NCBI GenBank assembly: GCA_903918195.1
Contig: CAIXDS010000306.1
Coordinates: 1-32,295, forward strand
From: an uncultured Acetobacteraceae bacterium
GTDB taxonomy: Bacteria > Pseudomonadota > Alphaproteobacteria > Acetobacterales > Acetobacteraceae
Direction: 5' to 3'
Length of the DNA stretch: 32,295 nt
Shown here: positions 16,500-26,046 of the stretch, one piece after another
How positions within the stretch are numbered: the first letter of the stretch is position 1
How the letters are laid out: each line of letters opens with the position of its first letter
Program-made: the position numbers and the translations under genes
Notes under the pieces: model-generated
Databases searched by the model: none
Told to the model about the DNA's origin: nothing
Seen by the model: only the letters and a program-made list of their open reading frames with translations

Positions 16500-19400
16500 A
16501 TGCGGTTCGAATCGCTCATCCTTGATTGCTACGGCCCGTTCCTGCGCCAGGACCTCGATTTCGACCCGCTGCCGGGGCGGATCAACCTGCTGGTGGCGCC
16601 GAACGGCGCCGGAAAATCGGTGCTGCGCGCGGCCTTCGCCGACCTGCTGTTCAACATCCATCCGCAAAGCCCGATGATTTTCGCGCACCCCGCGTCGCGG
16701 CTGCGGCTGACCGCGCGGGTGCGGCTGGCCGACGGCGGTTCGCAGGTGCTGGCGCGGCGCAAGGGCCAGGGCAACACGCTCTCGGACGGGGCCGCACCGA
16801 TCCCGCCGGAAACGTTGCGCCAGTTGCTTGGTGGGGCGGATTCGCGGCTGTTCGGCGACCTGTTCGCGCTCGACAGCCACCGGCTGCGCGAGGGCGGGGC
16901 GGCGCTCAGCCGGTCCTCCGGCCGGCTCGGGCACATGCTGCTGGCCGGCAGCGGCGGGCTCGGGCAGGTGCAGCGGTTGCTGGAGACCTTCGTCCGCGAT
17001 CGCGACGCAATCGGCCGCGCCGATCTGCGCCAGATCGCCAAGCCGCTCTGGCGCGCGGCGGACGAGGCCCGGGAGGCGGGACGCCAGTTGGCGCAGGCGG
17101 CGCTGCGGCCGGATGCCTGGCTGGGCATGGAAAAACGGGCGGCGGCGGCGGAACGGCAACTGGCCGCGCTGCGCGACGAGCGGGTGGCGGTGGAGGCGGA
17201 ACTGGCCCGGCTGACCGCGCTGCGGGCGGTGCGTCCCTGGCTCCGCCACCGCGATGACGCCGTGTCGGTGCTGGCGGCGGCGGATGATGTGCCGCGGCTG
17301 CAGCCCGGGTTTGAGGCGCGCTGGCGGCTGGCGGTGGAGGCGCATGTGCGTGCGACCGCGGCGGCCACGGAAAGCGCGCGCCGGTTTGCCGACGCCGAGG
17401 CGGCGCTGGAGGACCAGGCGCCCGACACCACGTTGCTCGACGCCGCCGAAACGATCGAAGCGGTGCTGCGCGACGCCGTGACCGCCCTGAATGCGACCAA
17501 TCACCTGCCGGACATCGAGGCAAAGGGCCGGCAGGCGGAGCTTGAGGCGGCGCGGCTGCGGGGCGAGCTGGGCTGGGACGCGACGGTGCCGCTGCCGGCA
17601 GCCCCGGCGCTGCGCAAGGCGCGGGAGGTGCTGGCGGGCCGGGCCGGACGGGTGGCCAATGCCGAAGGCGCCGCGCGCGAGCTTGAAAGAGCGCGGCAGC
17701 GGGTGGACCTCGCGCAGTCCGAGCTGGAAGCTCTGCCGCCGGCCGAGGACAATGCCGCGCTGGAGGCCCTGCTGCGCGAGATCCGCGCCGCCGGCGACCC
17801 GGCAAGCCGGCTGGACGCGACGCGGCGGGCCCGGCGGGATGCCGAGGCGGCGCTGGAAGCGGCGCTGGCGGCGTTACCCGAGCGGGCGCTGACCCGCGAG
17901 CAACTGCGCGAGACCCGGGCGCCGGCGGAACCGGCGTTGGTGGCCTGCGAGGCGGCACTGACCAAAGCCGAGGAGGTCTGGCGCGACGCGTTGCGGCTGC
18001 GCGACGGGCTGGTGCGTGAGCGTGCCGGCGTCGAGGCGGCGCTCGCCCAGTTGCGGCGGGAAGCGGCGTTGCCCGAGCCGGGCGCGCTGGCCGCAGCACG
18101 GACGGACCGCGATCGGCTGTGGGACACCGTGAGCGCCGGCGGCGCCGCCGCGTCGGTGGCGTTCGAGCGCGCGCTGCGCCACGCTGACGCCATTGCGGAC
18201 ACGCTGATCGCCCATGCGACGCAGGTGGCGGATGCCGAAGCGCAGCGCCGACGCATCGACGACATCGCGCAGCGCCAGTCCGCGGCTGAAGCCGGCTGCG
18301 CCGCGGCGGCAGCGGGACTGCGGCAAGCGCAGGACGGGCTGGCGACGCTGGCGCAAGCGGCCGGCGCACCGGGCGGCATAGTGCCGGCAGTGCTGCGGAG
18401 CTTTCTCGCCGCCCGCAGCACCGCCCTGGACTGCGCGGTCAGGTTGGACCGCGCGCGCGCCGAGGCGGCCGACCTCACCGCGGCGATGGCGGAGGCGGCG
18501 CGCCGGTTGGCGAATGCCGGCGTGGCGGGTGACGGGCTGGCGGCGCTGCTGACCGCCGCCGAGGCGCGCGTCGCCGCCGCCCGGGAGGCCACGACGGCGC
18601 GCAAGGCAGCGCTGGCGGAAGCGCAAAAGGCCGGCCGCGACCAGCAGGAGCGCAGCGCCGCCGAGGCGCAGGCACGGCAGGACCTGGCGGCCTGGAACGC
18701 GGCGTGGCGCGAAGCCGTCGCGGCGCTGGCGCGGCCCGCGGATGAATCGCCGGCGGCGACCGGGGCGGCGCTGGAACTGGTCGACCAGCTGTGTTCCCAG
18801 GAGAGCACCGCCGCGACGGCAGGCATCCGCATCCGCGACATGCGCGCGGCGATCGAAAATTTCGCCGCCGGCATCGCCGCGCTGTGCGCCCGGGTGGCGC
18901 CGGACCTGGCCGGGCTGCCGCCGCAGCAGGCGGCCGCGCAGCTGCAGAAGATGTTGCGCGCGCAACGCGACGCGGTCGCCCGGCAGGAGGCGCAACTGCG
19001 CAACCGCGCCGCCGCGCAGCAAGCCGCCGCCGGAGCGGACGAGAAAGCCCGCGCCGCCGCCGCCGAACTGGCCGCTCTGCGGGCCGCGCTGGGCGTCGCC
19101 GACAACGACACCGCCGTCGCGCAGCTGGAGCGGGTGCGCCGCGTGACGGAAGCGGCGGTGACGCTGGCCGAGGCGCGGCAGCACATCCTGTCGCAAGGTG
19201 GCGGGCGGACCGAGACGGAGCTGGACGCCCTGGCCGCCGCCGGTGACGCCGCGGCCGAGCATGCGCGCATCGACACGTTGACCGTCCGGCAGGCCGAGCT
19301 GGGACCGCTGGTGGAAGCCGCGTCGGCGGAGGCGCGCAGCGCGGCCGAGGAGCGCGACCGTGCCGGCAAGGGCGACGACGCCCAGGCGGCGGCGGCGCGG

Positions 19401-19937
19401 CGCGAAGCGGCGCTGGCCACGCTCGCCCGCCACGCCGAGGAGGCGCTGGTGCTGCACGCCGCCGCCAGCCTGCTGCGCGCCGGTCTGGAGGCGGGACGCG
19501 ACGAAGCCGGGCTGCGGACCGTCGCGCGCATCGGCGCGGTGTTTCGCGACCTGACCGGCGGCGCGCATGCGGGTGTGTCGGTGCAGGACGACGGCACCGA
19601 CCGGGTGCTGGTGGCGCTGGAGGCCGACGGGGCGACCTGCAAGCAGGTGGACGAGTTGTCCGAAGGCACCCGCGATCAACTGTTCCTCGCCCTGCGGCTG
19701 GTGGCGCTGGAGGACTATGTCGCCGCCAACCCGCCGCTGCCCTTCATCGCCGATGACATATTGCAGACCTTCGACGACACCCGGGCCGCCGCAGCACTGC
19801 GGGCGCTGCTCGACCTGTCGGCGCATGTGCAGGTGATCGTGCTGACGCATCATCCGCACGTGCAGGCGCTGGCCCGGGCGCTGCCCGCCGGCACGGTGCA
19901 TACGGTGGTGTTGCCGCATCTGGCCGCGGCGGCGTGA
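16500..19937 (+). CDS. SbcC/YhaN-type AAA ATPase with long coiled coils
   Basis: A 1145-residue Rad50/SbcC-like ATPase of the YhaN type. The N-terminal lobe starts MRFESLILDCYGPF and has the Walker A motif APNGAGKS near residue 33-40. A long Ala/Glu/Arg-rich coiled-coil region fills about 170-1000. The C-terminal lobe has the signature SEGTRDQLFLALRLVAL, Walker B LPFIADDIL and THHPH. I see no CxxC zinc hook at the coil tip, as expected for YhaN rather than Rad50. With the preceding nuclease it should form a DNA end-processing or tethering complex. The ATG at 16500 follows the nuclease stop with no gap, with GGAGG in the end of that gene. The stop overlaps the rmuC GTG. Confidence 0.92.
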   Translation: MRFESLILDCYGPFLRQDLDFDPLPGRINLLVAPNGAGKSVLRAAFADLLFNIHPQSPMIFAHPASRLRLTARVRLADGGSQVLARRKGQGNTLSDGAAPIPPETLRQLLGGADSRLFGDLFALDSHRLREGGAALSRSSGRLGHMLLAGSGGLGQVQRLLETFVRDRDAIGRADLRQIAKPLWRAADEAREAGRQLAQAALRPDAWLGMEKRAAAAERQLAALRDERVAVEAELARLTALRAVRPWLRHRDDAVSVLAAADDVPRLQPGFEARWRLAVEAHVRATAAATESARRFADAEAALEDQAPDTTLLDAAETIEAVLRDAVTALNATNHLPDIEAKGRQAELEAARLRGELGWDATVPLPAAPALRKAREVLAGRAGRVANAEGAARELERARQRVDLAQSELEALPPAEDNAALEALLREIRAAGDPASRLDATRRARRDAEAALEAALAALPERALTREQLRETRAPAEPALVACEAALTKAEEVWRDALRLRDGLVRERAGVEAALAQLRREAALPEPGALAAARTDRDRLWDTVSAGGAAASVAFERALRHADAIADTLIAHATQVADAEAQRRRIDDIAQRQSAAEAGCAAAAAGLRQAQDGLATLAQAAGAPGGIVPAVLRSFLAARSTALDCAVRLDRARAEAADLTAAMAEAARRLANAGVAGDGLAALLTAAEARVAAAREATTARKAALAEAQKAGRDQQERSAAEAQARQDLAAWNAAWREAVAALARPADESPAATGAALELVDQLCSQESTAATAGIRIRDMRAAIENFAAGIAALCARVAPDLAGLPPQQAAAQLQKMLRAQRDAVARQEAQLRNRAAAQQAAAGADEKARAAAAELAALRAALGVADNDTAVAQLERVRRVTEAAVTLAEARQHILSQGGGRTETELDALAAAGDAAAEHARIDTLTVRQAELGPLVEAASAEARSAAEERDRAGKGDDAQAAAARREAALATLARHAEEALVLHAAASLLRAGLEAGRDEAGLRTVARIGAVFRDLTGGAHAGVSVQDDGTDRVLVALEADGATCKQVDELSEGTRDQLFLALRLVALEDYVAANPPLPFIADDILQTFDDTRAAAALRALLDLSAHVQVIVLTHHPHVQALARALPAGTVHTVVLPHLAAAA

Positions 19938-21253
19938 CCGACTCGTTCGAAACCGGCGGGCTGCTGGTCGCCGGCATCGTGGTCGCCGCGGTGGCGCTGC
20001 TGCTGGTCACCGCCGCCGCCATCGCCGCCGCCCAGCGCGGCGCGCTGCTGCGGTTGGCCGGCGAGGTGGAAAACATCGACCGCCGGGTGCGCGAGGACGG
20101 CGAGAGCCTGCGCCGCGCCATGACCGGGCTCGACCGCGCCCTGCGCTGGGAGATCGCCGAGGCCACCCGCGAGGCGCTGGGCAACGGCTTCGCCCAGGTG
20201 CAAGAAACCACCGCCGCCACCGTCGCGCTGCGCGAAGCGGTCGGCGAGCGGCTGGGCGAGCTGGCCGACAAGCTTGGCGAGGAACAGGAACGCCTGCGCG
20301 TCCGGGTGGAAGGCAAGCTGGAGGAAATCCGCGCCGGCAACGAGGCCAAGCTGGAGCAGATGCGCCGGACCGTGGACGAACAACTGCAGACGGCGCTGGA
20401 AAAGCGGGTGGGCGAGAGCTTCCAGCGGGTGGCCGACCAGTTCGCCCAGGTGCAGCAGGCGATCGGCCAGGTGCAGAGCGTGGCCGGCGAGATCGGCAAT
20501 ATCCGCCGGCTGTTCGCCAACGTGAAGGCGCGCGGCGGCTGGGGCGAGGCGCAGCTGCGCCAGGTGCTGGACGACGTGCTGCCGCCCGGCGCCTACGAGG
20601 CCAATCTGCGCCTCGGCGATGCCGGCGAGGTGGTGGAATTCGCCCTGCGCATGCCGCTGCGCGACTCCGACACGCCGGTCTGGCTGCCGATCGACGCCAA
20701 GTTCCCCACCGAGGATTACGACCGGCTGGCGGTCGCCATCGAGGCCGGCGACCGCCCGGCCGAGATCGAGGCGCGACGCGGCCTGGAGCGGGCGATCCGC
20801 GAGCAAGCCAAACGCATCGCCCGCTATGTCCGCCCGCCGCGCACAGTGGACCATGCGGTGATGTACCTGCCGACCGAAGGGCTGTTTGCCGAGGCGGCAC
20901 GGCTGCCCGGCCTGCTGGAAGGGGTGCGCCGCGAGCACGGGGTGCATGTGGTCGGCCCGGCGCTGCTACCGGCGCTGCTGCAAATGATCCGGCTGGGCCA
21001 CCTGACACTGGCGCTGGAACGCAAGGCGGGAACGATCGGCGAAACTCTGTCGGCGGTGAAGGCGGAATGGGGGCTGCTGGGCGGGGCGCTGGACCAGCTG
21101 GCGCGCAAGGCCGAGGAGATGAGCAGCTCCATCCAGCGCACCCAGGTGCGCACCCGCGCGGTCGGACGGGCCCTGCGCGGGGTGGATGTGATGGAATTCG
21201 AGCGCGCGGAGGCGGTGCTGGGGCTGACGGATGACACGGCGTCAACCGGATGA
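19934..21253 (+). CDS. rmuC: DNA recombination protein RmuC
   Basis: A 439-residue RmuC protein: an N-terminal membrane anchor at about 10-33, a coiled coil at about 40-170, then the RmuC domain (GNIRRLFANVKARGGWGE, PIDAKFPTEDY, HAVMYLPTEGLFAEA, EMSSSIQRT). This domain has a PD-(D/E)XK-like nuclease fold. In E. coli RmuC limits inversions at short repeats. The GTG start at 19934 overlaps the YhaN-type ATPase stop (GTGA) and lacks its own strong ribosome-binding site, which points to translation coupled to the ATPase gene. This places a membrane-anchored nuclease-like protein in one unit with a Mre11/Rad50-like pair. Confidence 0.93.
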   Translation: MTDSFETGGLLVAGIVVAAVALLLVTAAAIAAAQRGALLRLAGEVENIDRRVREDGESLRRAMTGLDRALRWEIAEATREALGNGFAQVQETTAATVALREAVGERLGELADKLGEEQERLRVRVEGKLEEIRAGNEAKLEQMRRTVDEQLQTALEKRVGESFQRVADQFAQVQQAIGQVQSVAGEIGNIRRLFANVKARGGWGEAQLRQVLDDVLPPGAYEANLRLGDAGEVVEFALRMPLRDSDTPVWLPIDAKFPTEDYDRLAVAIEAGDRPAEIEARRGLERAIREQAKRIARYVRPPRTVDHAVMYLPTEGLFAEAARLPGLLEGVRREHGVHVVGPALLPALLQMIRLGHLTLALERKAGTIGETLSAVKAEWGLLGGALDQLARKAEEMSSSIQRTQVRTRAVGRALRGVDVMEFERAEAVLGLTDDTASTG

Positions 21254-21387
21254 CGAACCGCCGCTCACGCCTTGTTGAGAAGCGCCGCGGCATGGCTCAG
21301 GGCTATCGGGGGATCATTCCACCCCGTCTGGACACCCCCCGCCCCGCGCTGCCATAGGGACCAGCCGATAGCCCGCCAGGAACCGAC

Positions 21388-22854
21388 ATGAATACGCTGA
21401 CGCCAAGTCCCGGCAACCAAGCCACCCCCTCCCGCCCCGGCGCCGTGGTGCCGGTGCTGCTGTCCGGCGGCTCCGGCACGCGGCTATGGCCGGTTTCCCG
21501 CGAGAGCTTCCCGAAACAGTTCTGGCCGCTGGTCTCCGACCGCTCGCTGATCGAGGAGACCGCCCGCCGCGCGCTGGGCGAGGGCTTCGCGCCGCCGATC
21601 GTGGTGTGCAACCAGGAGCACCGGTTCCTGGTGGCCGAGCAGTTGCGGCGCGCGGGCATCACCTCGCCGCGCATTGTGCTGGAGCCGGTTGGGCGCAATT
21701 CCGCCCCGGCAATCGCCGCGGCGGCCCTGCTGGTGGCGGAGCACGACCCCGACGCGGTGCTGTGGATGATGGCCGCCGATGCCGCCATCGCCGACGTGCC
21801 GGCGCTGCACCGGGCGCTGGCGGCGGCGGTGGCGGCGGCGCGGGCCGGACATATCGTGACCTTCGGCATGCGCCCGACCTCGGCCGAGACGGGCTACGGC
21901 TACATGGAAGTGGGCGAGCCGCTCGCCGGGCTGCGCGGCGTGCACGGCCTGGCACGCTTCGTCGAGAAGCCCGACGCCGCGGCCGCGGCAAAGCTGGCCG
22001 TCTCCGGGCGGCATCTGTGGAACTCGGGCATGTTCGTGTTCACCGCCCGCACCCTGCTGGCGGAAATGGAGCGGCACGCGCCGGACGTGCTGGCGGCGCT
22101 GCGCCCGGCGGTGGACGGGCGCGTCGAGGATCTCGATTTCGTCCGGCTGGAACCCGAAGCCTTCGCCCGGGTGCCGAATATCAGCCTCGACTACGCGGTG
22201 GCCGAGCGGACCGACCGCGCCGCGGTGGTGCCGGCCGATATCGGCTGGTCGGACGTGGGCAGCTGGGGCGCGCTGTGGGACCTCGGCGCCAAGGACGATG
22301 CCGGCAACGTGGCGGTGGGCGACGTGCTGCTGGAAGGGGCCGATAATTGCTACGTGCGCAGCGACGGCATCGTCACCGCGGTGGTGGGGCTGCAGGACGC
22401 GGTGGTGGTGGTGACCGAGGACGCGGTGCTGGCGATGCACCGCGACCGCGCCCAGGACGTGAAACGCGTGGTGGACCGGCTGCGCAAAACCGGCCGGCGC
22501 GAGGCGGTGGCGCATAACCGGGTGTACCGGCCGTGGGGCTTCTACGAGAGCCTGATCCGCGGCGAGCGGTTCCAGGTCAAGCGCATGGTTGTGACGCCAG
22601 GGCAGAAACTGTCGCTGCAGCAGCATTTTCACCGCGCCGAGCACTGGGTGGTGGTGAGCGGCACGGGGCTGGTGACCTGCGACGCGACGACACGGTTGGT
22701 GCACGAGAACGAGAGCGTCTATCTGCCGCTCGGCTGCATCCACCGGCTGGAGAATCCCGGGCGGATTCCGCTGACGCTGATCGAGGTGCAGAGCGGGGCG
22801 TATCTCGGCGAGGATGATATTGTGCGGTTCGAGGATACCTACGGGCGGAAGTAA
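21388..22854 (+). CDS. manC: Mannose-1-phosphate guanylyltransferase / mannose-6-phosphate isomerase
   Basis: A 488-residue bifunctional enzyme that supplies GDP-mannose for exopolysaccharide, lipopolysaccharide or glycoprotein synthesis. The N-terminal nucleotidyltransferase domain has LSGGSGTRLWPVSRE (about 25-39) with FPKQF (Lys43) and FVEKP. The C-terminal cupin-type isomerase (type II PMI) has RPWGFYE and QQHFHRAEHWVVVSG, with His413, His415, Glu418 and His419 as metal-binding candidates. The ATG at 21388 has AGGAA upstream. It lies 134 bp after rmuC, a gap in which I see nothing, so it may have its own promoter. A double-hairpin repeat follows the stop at once and separates it from the convergent TPR gene. 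Confidence 0.95.
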   Translation: MNTLTPSPGNQATPSRPGAVVPVLLSGGSGTRLWPVSRESFPKQFWPLVSDRSLIEETARRALGEGFAPPIVVCNQEHRFLVAEQLRRAGITSPRIVLEPVGRNSAPAIAAAALLVAEHDPDAVLWMMAADAAIADVPALHRALAAAVAAARAGHIVTFGMRPTSAETGYGYMEVGEPLAGLRGVHGLARFVEKPDAAAAAKLAVSGRHLWNSGMFVFTARTLLAEMERHAPDVLAALRPAVDGRVEDLDFVRLEPEAFARVPNISLDYAVAERTDRAAVVPADIGWSDVGSWGALWDLGAKDDAGNVAVGDVLLEGADNCYVRSDGIVTAVVGLQDAVVVVTEDAVLAMHRDRAQDVKRVVDRLRKTGRREAVAHNRVYRPWGFYESLIRGERFQVKRMVVTPGQKLSLQQHFHRAEHWVVVSGTGLVTCDATTRLVHENESVYLPLGCIHRLENPGRIPLTLIEVQSGAYLGEDDIVRFEDTYGRK

Positions 22855-22856
22855 GA

Positions 22857-22905
22857 AAGGCCGGGCTCTGCCACCCGCCAGGGGTCGGTGGACCCCTGGA
22901 CCCCG
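22857..22905. repeat. Double-hairpin intergenic repeat (copy C)
   Basis: Hairpin 1 is broken by a small deletion (GGGCTCTGCC remains). Hairpin 2 is a perfect nine-pair stem, CCAGGGGTC (22878-22886) with GACCCCTGG (22891-22899), loop GGTG. Against copy B two pairs have changed on both arms together (A-T to G-C, G-C to T-A). It lies between the convergent manC and TPR genes and may terminate both. Confidence 0.8.
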
Positions 22906-22919
22906 TTCCGGCTTTGCCT

Positions 22920-25097
22920 TTAGGCGGCGAGGTCGCGGGACAGGCCCGAAGCGGCGTAGTCCGAGACGAGCGTGACCAGCTTCCGGCGATCGGTACTACC
23001 GATCTGCAGCGCGGCAGAGACCTCCCCGACGAGGGCAGCGAGACGCGCGCCCGAGGCCCCCGGATCAAGGTCGTTCATTGCCCGTGGCAGAACGAGTTGC
23101 CCGGCGCCGCTCAACAACCGGTGCCCCACATTTGCGATCAGCCCGTCGATGCCGGGATACTGGCGCATGAGTGCCTGCAGCGCCGCCGCGGAGCCCTTGC
23201 GCGCCGCGCGGTCGAAGGCGAACGCGAAAACGGTGTCGGTGTGGCCTCCGGCAGGCCGGGCACCGACGCGAGCCGCCGCATAGCTTGCATAGGCCAGGTC
23301 GGGGTCAGACCGCAGCAACCGCTGGACCTCCTCCACCGCCGCTTCACGTTCGCCAGAAAGAGCTGTTTCTGCTTGGAAAAGCGCCCGGCGCATCCGCGCG
23401 GCGGGAAGATCGGGATCGTCACCCGCATCGGCCGTTTGATCCCGCACCGCCGGTGAGCGTGGGCGAACGCTAGATGGTAAACGACGACTCTGGACTAGGC
23501 GCACCTGCAACGTCTGCCCTACTGGGTTGTCTGGATCGCGCCGAAGCAACGTTGCCAGGGCCTTCTCAGCGCCCGCCCGATCCCCGAACCGGTCCCAAAG
23601 CAGCATGGCGAGCTGGGCATAGTTGTAGGGATCATCCGGGAGAACTTCGGTGGCCTCGGTCAGTACTGCCTTTGCGGCTTCGGGCTGTTCGAGAAAATCC
23701 GCCAATATGGTCGCGAGTTGCGACCGGGCAGCTTTCTCCAGCGGAAACAATGCCACGGTATCGCGCAACAGGCGTTCCGCCTCGTCGGCGTGCCCCAGAT
23801 GCTCCGACAGCAGCGTCGCAAGCTGGTTGCGCCATTGCGGGTTCTCGGGGAAGCGCCGAATCACTTCCCAGCCGACCGTTTCCGCCGCGGCGAGTGCACC
23901 CTGCGCCGTCAGTCCGCGGCCCCAGAGCGACCACGCATAGATGTTCGCAGACTCATATTGCAGCGCCAGCTTTGCCAGCGCGGTCGCTTTTTTGCCACGC
24001 GCCTGCCGTTCGTTGCTTGGCTCGGGCAATAATTCCATCCCGACTTTGCAGGCGGTGCGCACGAGAAAATAGCTGTCGCCGGTGGCATCGGCGTAGCGGC
24101 GATGCGCCTCCATTAACCGGTCGATGCGTGGCGCAAGCGCTTGCAGCGACGAGCGTATGCCGCGCAGGATCGCCTCCCTCTGCTCCCTCGGCGGTGGTTC
24201 GATCACCCTGCGCCGCGCCGCCTTGCGCTCCGCCGGCGAGGAGGCGCCTGGTGGCAAGTCCATCTCCTCGCGCCACCACGCCGCCGCGGCAAAGGTCGCG
24301 CGCTGGTTTTTGCGAAGGGTCGCGATGTGCTCCTCGGTGGCCGCGATCACGTCGTCTACCAGCGGCGGCCAGTAGTCGGCCGCGACGCGCGGATAGACGG
24401 CTTCGATCTCCCGCCAACGGGAAAGGAACTTTGCCTTCTCCGGGCGCTGCGCCGCGGCCCAGCGCGCCAGCCCGTGGCAGACCGCCTCCTCGTTGGAATT
24501 ATCGTCCGCACCCAACGGCAGGCGGCGCAGGCCGAGCAGGCCGACATCGAGATAGGATTCGGAAAAACGGCCAAGCGGGCCGGCCTCGGCACATAAATCC
24601 AGCCAAAGCGGCATCAGCCGGCGTGGCGGCAGCGGGGCAGGGGCCATGTCCTGCGTCAGTGCCAGCAGCCGCCAGAACTCGCGCCGCGGGTCGAGGCCAT
24701 CATCGAGCCGGGTGGTCTCCACCAGCCGGAACCACCGCGTATACCGCTCATGCAGGCCGGCGACCGTGTCGCGCGGCCGGATGCGCCGGATAACTGCGAA
24801 CAGCCGGTCGAGCATCCCCAGCAGACGTTCCGCCAGGCCGGCATCGGCATCGGCGATCCGTCCCCGGAGCCAGTCAAGCAGTGCCGCACAGCCCTGGTCG
24901 AAAGCGCAGCGCGCCGGATCGTCCTCGGCCAGCCCGAACAGCAGCGAGGCAGCGGCGTCGGCCGGTTCCGCCCGGCCGAGCGGATGGATGTCGGCATGGC
25001 CGTTCACCAGCGCGCGCAGTTGCACTTCCGGCGCGTCGATCAGCGCATCCAGCCAAGTATAGCGGGCGCCCGGCCGCTCAAGAAGGGTTGCGCCCAT
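22920..25097 (-). CDS. Hypothetical TPR-like protein (725 aa)
   Basis: A 725-residue soluble protein with no signal peptide or membrane helix. The region about 360-540 reads as consecutive TPR-like helical pairs: YESANIYAWSLWGRGLTAQG, FPENPQWRNQLATLLSEHLG, FPLEKAARSQLATILADFLEQ, LPDDPYNYAQLAMLLWDRFG. The rest is Arg/Glu/Ala-rich helix, and about 310-350 is strongly charged. TPRs usually bind protein partners. The N-terminal 300 residues match no family I recognise. The ATG at 25097 comes one base after the stop of the upstream gene at 25099, so the two form an operon and probably work together. No catalytic motif is evident. Confidence 0.72.
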   Translation of the reverse strand: MGATLLERPGARYTWLDALIDAPEVQLRALVNGHADIHPLGRAEPADAAASLLFGLAEDDPARCAFDQGCAALLDWLRGRIADADAGLAERLLGMLDRLFAVIRRIRPRDTVAGLHERYTRWFRLVETTRLDDGLDPRREFWRLLALTQDMAPAPLPPRRLMPLWLDLCAEAGPLGRFSESYLDVGLLGLRRLPLGADDNSNEEAVCHGLARWAAAQRPEKAKFLSRWREIEAVYPRVAADYWPPLVDDVIAATEEHIATLRKNQRATFAAAAWWREEMDLPPGASSPAERKAARRRVIEPPPREQREAILRGIRSSLQALAPRIDRLMEAHRRYADATGDSYFLVRTACKVGMELLPEPSNERQARGKKATALAKLALQYESANIYAWSLWGRGLTAQGALAAAETVGWEVIRRFPENPQWRNQLATLLSEHLGHADEAERLLRDTVALFPLEKAARSQLATILADFLEQPEAAKAVLTEATEVLPDDPYNYAQLAMLLWDRFGDRAGAEKALATLLRRDPDNPVGQTLQVRLVQSRRLPSSVRPRSPAVRDQTADAGDDPDLPAARMRRALFQAETALSGEREAAVEEVQRLLRSDPDLAYASYAAARVGARPAGGHTDTVFAFAFDRAARKGSAAALQALMRQYPGIDGLIANVGHRLLSGAGQLVLPRAMNDLDPGASGARLAALVGEVSAALQIGSTDRRKLVTLVSDYAASGLSRDLAA

Positions 25098-25098
25098 G

Positions 25099-26013
25099 CT
25101 AGGGATCGACCTCGCCGGCCATCATCGCCCCATAATCCGAACGGCTGCTTCCTACTCGTACCCGCCCAAGATGGGCATCGCGCGCCTCTGCCAGCCGGGT
25201 CGGCGGCAACGGTCCGGTCAGGGTCGCGACTTGCTTCACATGCCGGACCTCGTAAGTGAGGCGGACATGCAGGAACTCACGCACCGCCGCCCGGACGGCG
25301 GCTGCGTCCAGATCGACGGTGTAGCCAAAACCGGCGCCGGCAGGCGCGGGAAGGAAAAACTCGCTGTTGCGGGTTTCGAGCACGGTCGGCACGGCGAAGG
25401 GCTGGGCAACGACAGCCTGCGAAAACACCTCTGCAACCGTATATTCCATGCGGACAAAATGCAATGTTTGGCCATCCGCAGGGCTGAAATGCCCGAGACC
25501 CAGCCGCGCGCGAAGCCGGAGCAGCCAGTCCACGGAAGCAAGGTCAGGCGCGACCTCGGCACGGAAACAGGCGAAGGCGGGCCGCGCCCCGGAATACTCG
25601 TTCAGCCCCCGCACGAGCGGCGCCACCACACTGGCATCTGGGGGTGAAAGCTTGCAGGCATCGCGGATCATTTCAAAGTCCAGGCCACGGTCCAGGACGC
25701 CGTCGATCTGCTCGACGCGCACGATCTTCTGGACCGGTTCGATGCCGGCGGACATGAGCGCTGCTGCATTGATCGCTCCGAATGTCGATGGCGTATGATC
25801 GCGCCGGCTGCCTTGCACAGAGGTGAAGAAATACTCACTAACCGCTGCCAGGAGGCCCGGGTCGATCGCCACGAAGCGTTCGAAATCCGCGGTACGGTCC
25901 CCTCCCACGTTCTCCTCGAACGCGAAGTTGTCGCCCACAGCACGGCGGGAGGCCCGTCGCTCGGCCCGGAGCGCCACCACTTGATCTGTGTATTCGGAAC
26001 GGGTGAAACGCAT
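25099..26013 (-). CDS. Hypothetical protein (304 aa), partner of the TPR-like protein
   Basis: A 304-residue soluble protein starting MRFTRSEYTDQV. It contains no signal peptide, membrane segment or catalytic motif that I recognise. The middle part has RVEQIDGVLDRGLDFEMIRDACKLSP and a conserved-looking FLHVRLTYEVRHVKQ near the end. The start is uncertain: GTG at 26016 and TTG at 26025 are in frame just upstream, but ATG at 26013 is simplest. It is the first gene of a two-gene unit with the TPR-like gene, one base apart, and has a candidate promoter at 26047-26074. The function is unknown. Confidence 0.65.
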   Translation of the reverse strand: MRFTRSEYTDQVVALRAERRASRRAVGDNFAFEENVGGDRTADFERFVAIDPGLLAAVSEYFFTSVQGSRRDHTPSTFGAINAAALMSAGIEPVQKIVRVEQIDGVLDRGLDFEMIRDACKLSPPDASVVAPLVRGLNEYSGARPAFACFRAEVAPDLASVDWLLRLRARLGLGHFSPADGQTLHFVRMEYTVAEVFSQAVVAQPFAVPTVLETRNSEFFLPAPAGAGFGYTVDLDAAAVRAAVREFLHVRLTYEVRHVKQVATLTGPLPPTRLAEARDAHLGRVRVGSSRSDYGAMMAGEVDP

Positions 26014-26046
26014 CACGCAATACAATTCCCGCTGATTTCGGTTGTA

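Noticed and set aside
16906..19919. Very long antisense frames opposite the YhaN-type ATPase gene
   Set aside because: Low-complexity Arg/Ala/Ser composition and no domain features; the plus-strand frame carries clear Walker A, signature and Walker B motifs.
16500..19937. Zinc hook (CxxC) in the coiled coil of the SbcC/YhaN-type ATPase
   Set aside because: Cysteines are scattered singly and no CxxC occurs, so a Rad50-type hook is not supported.
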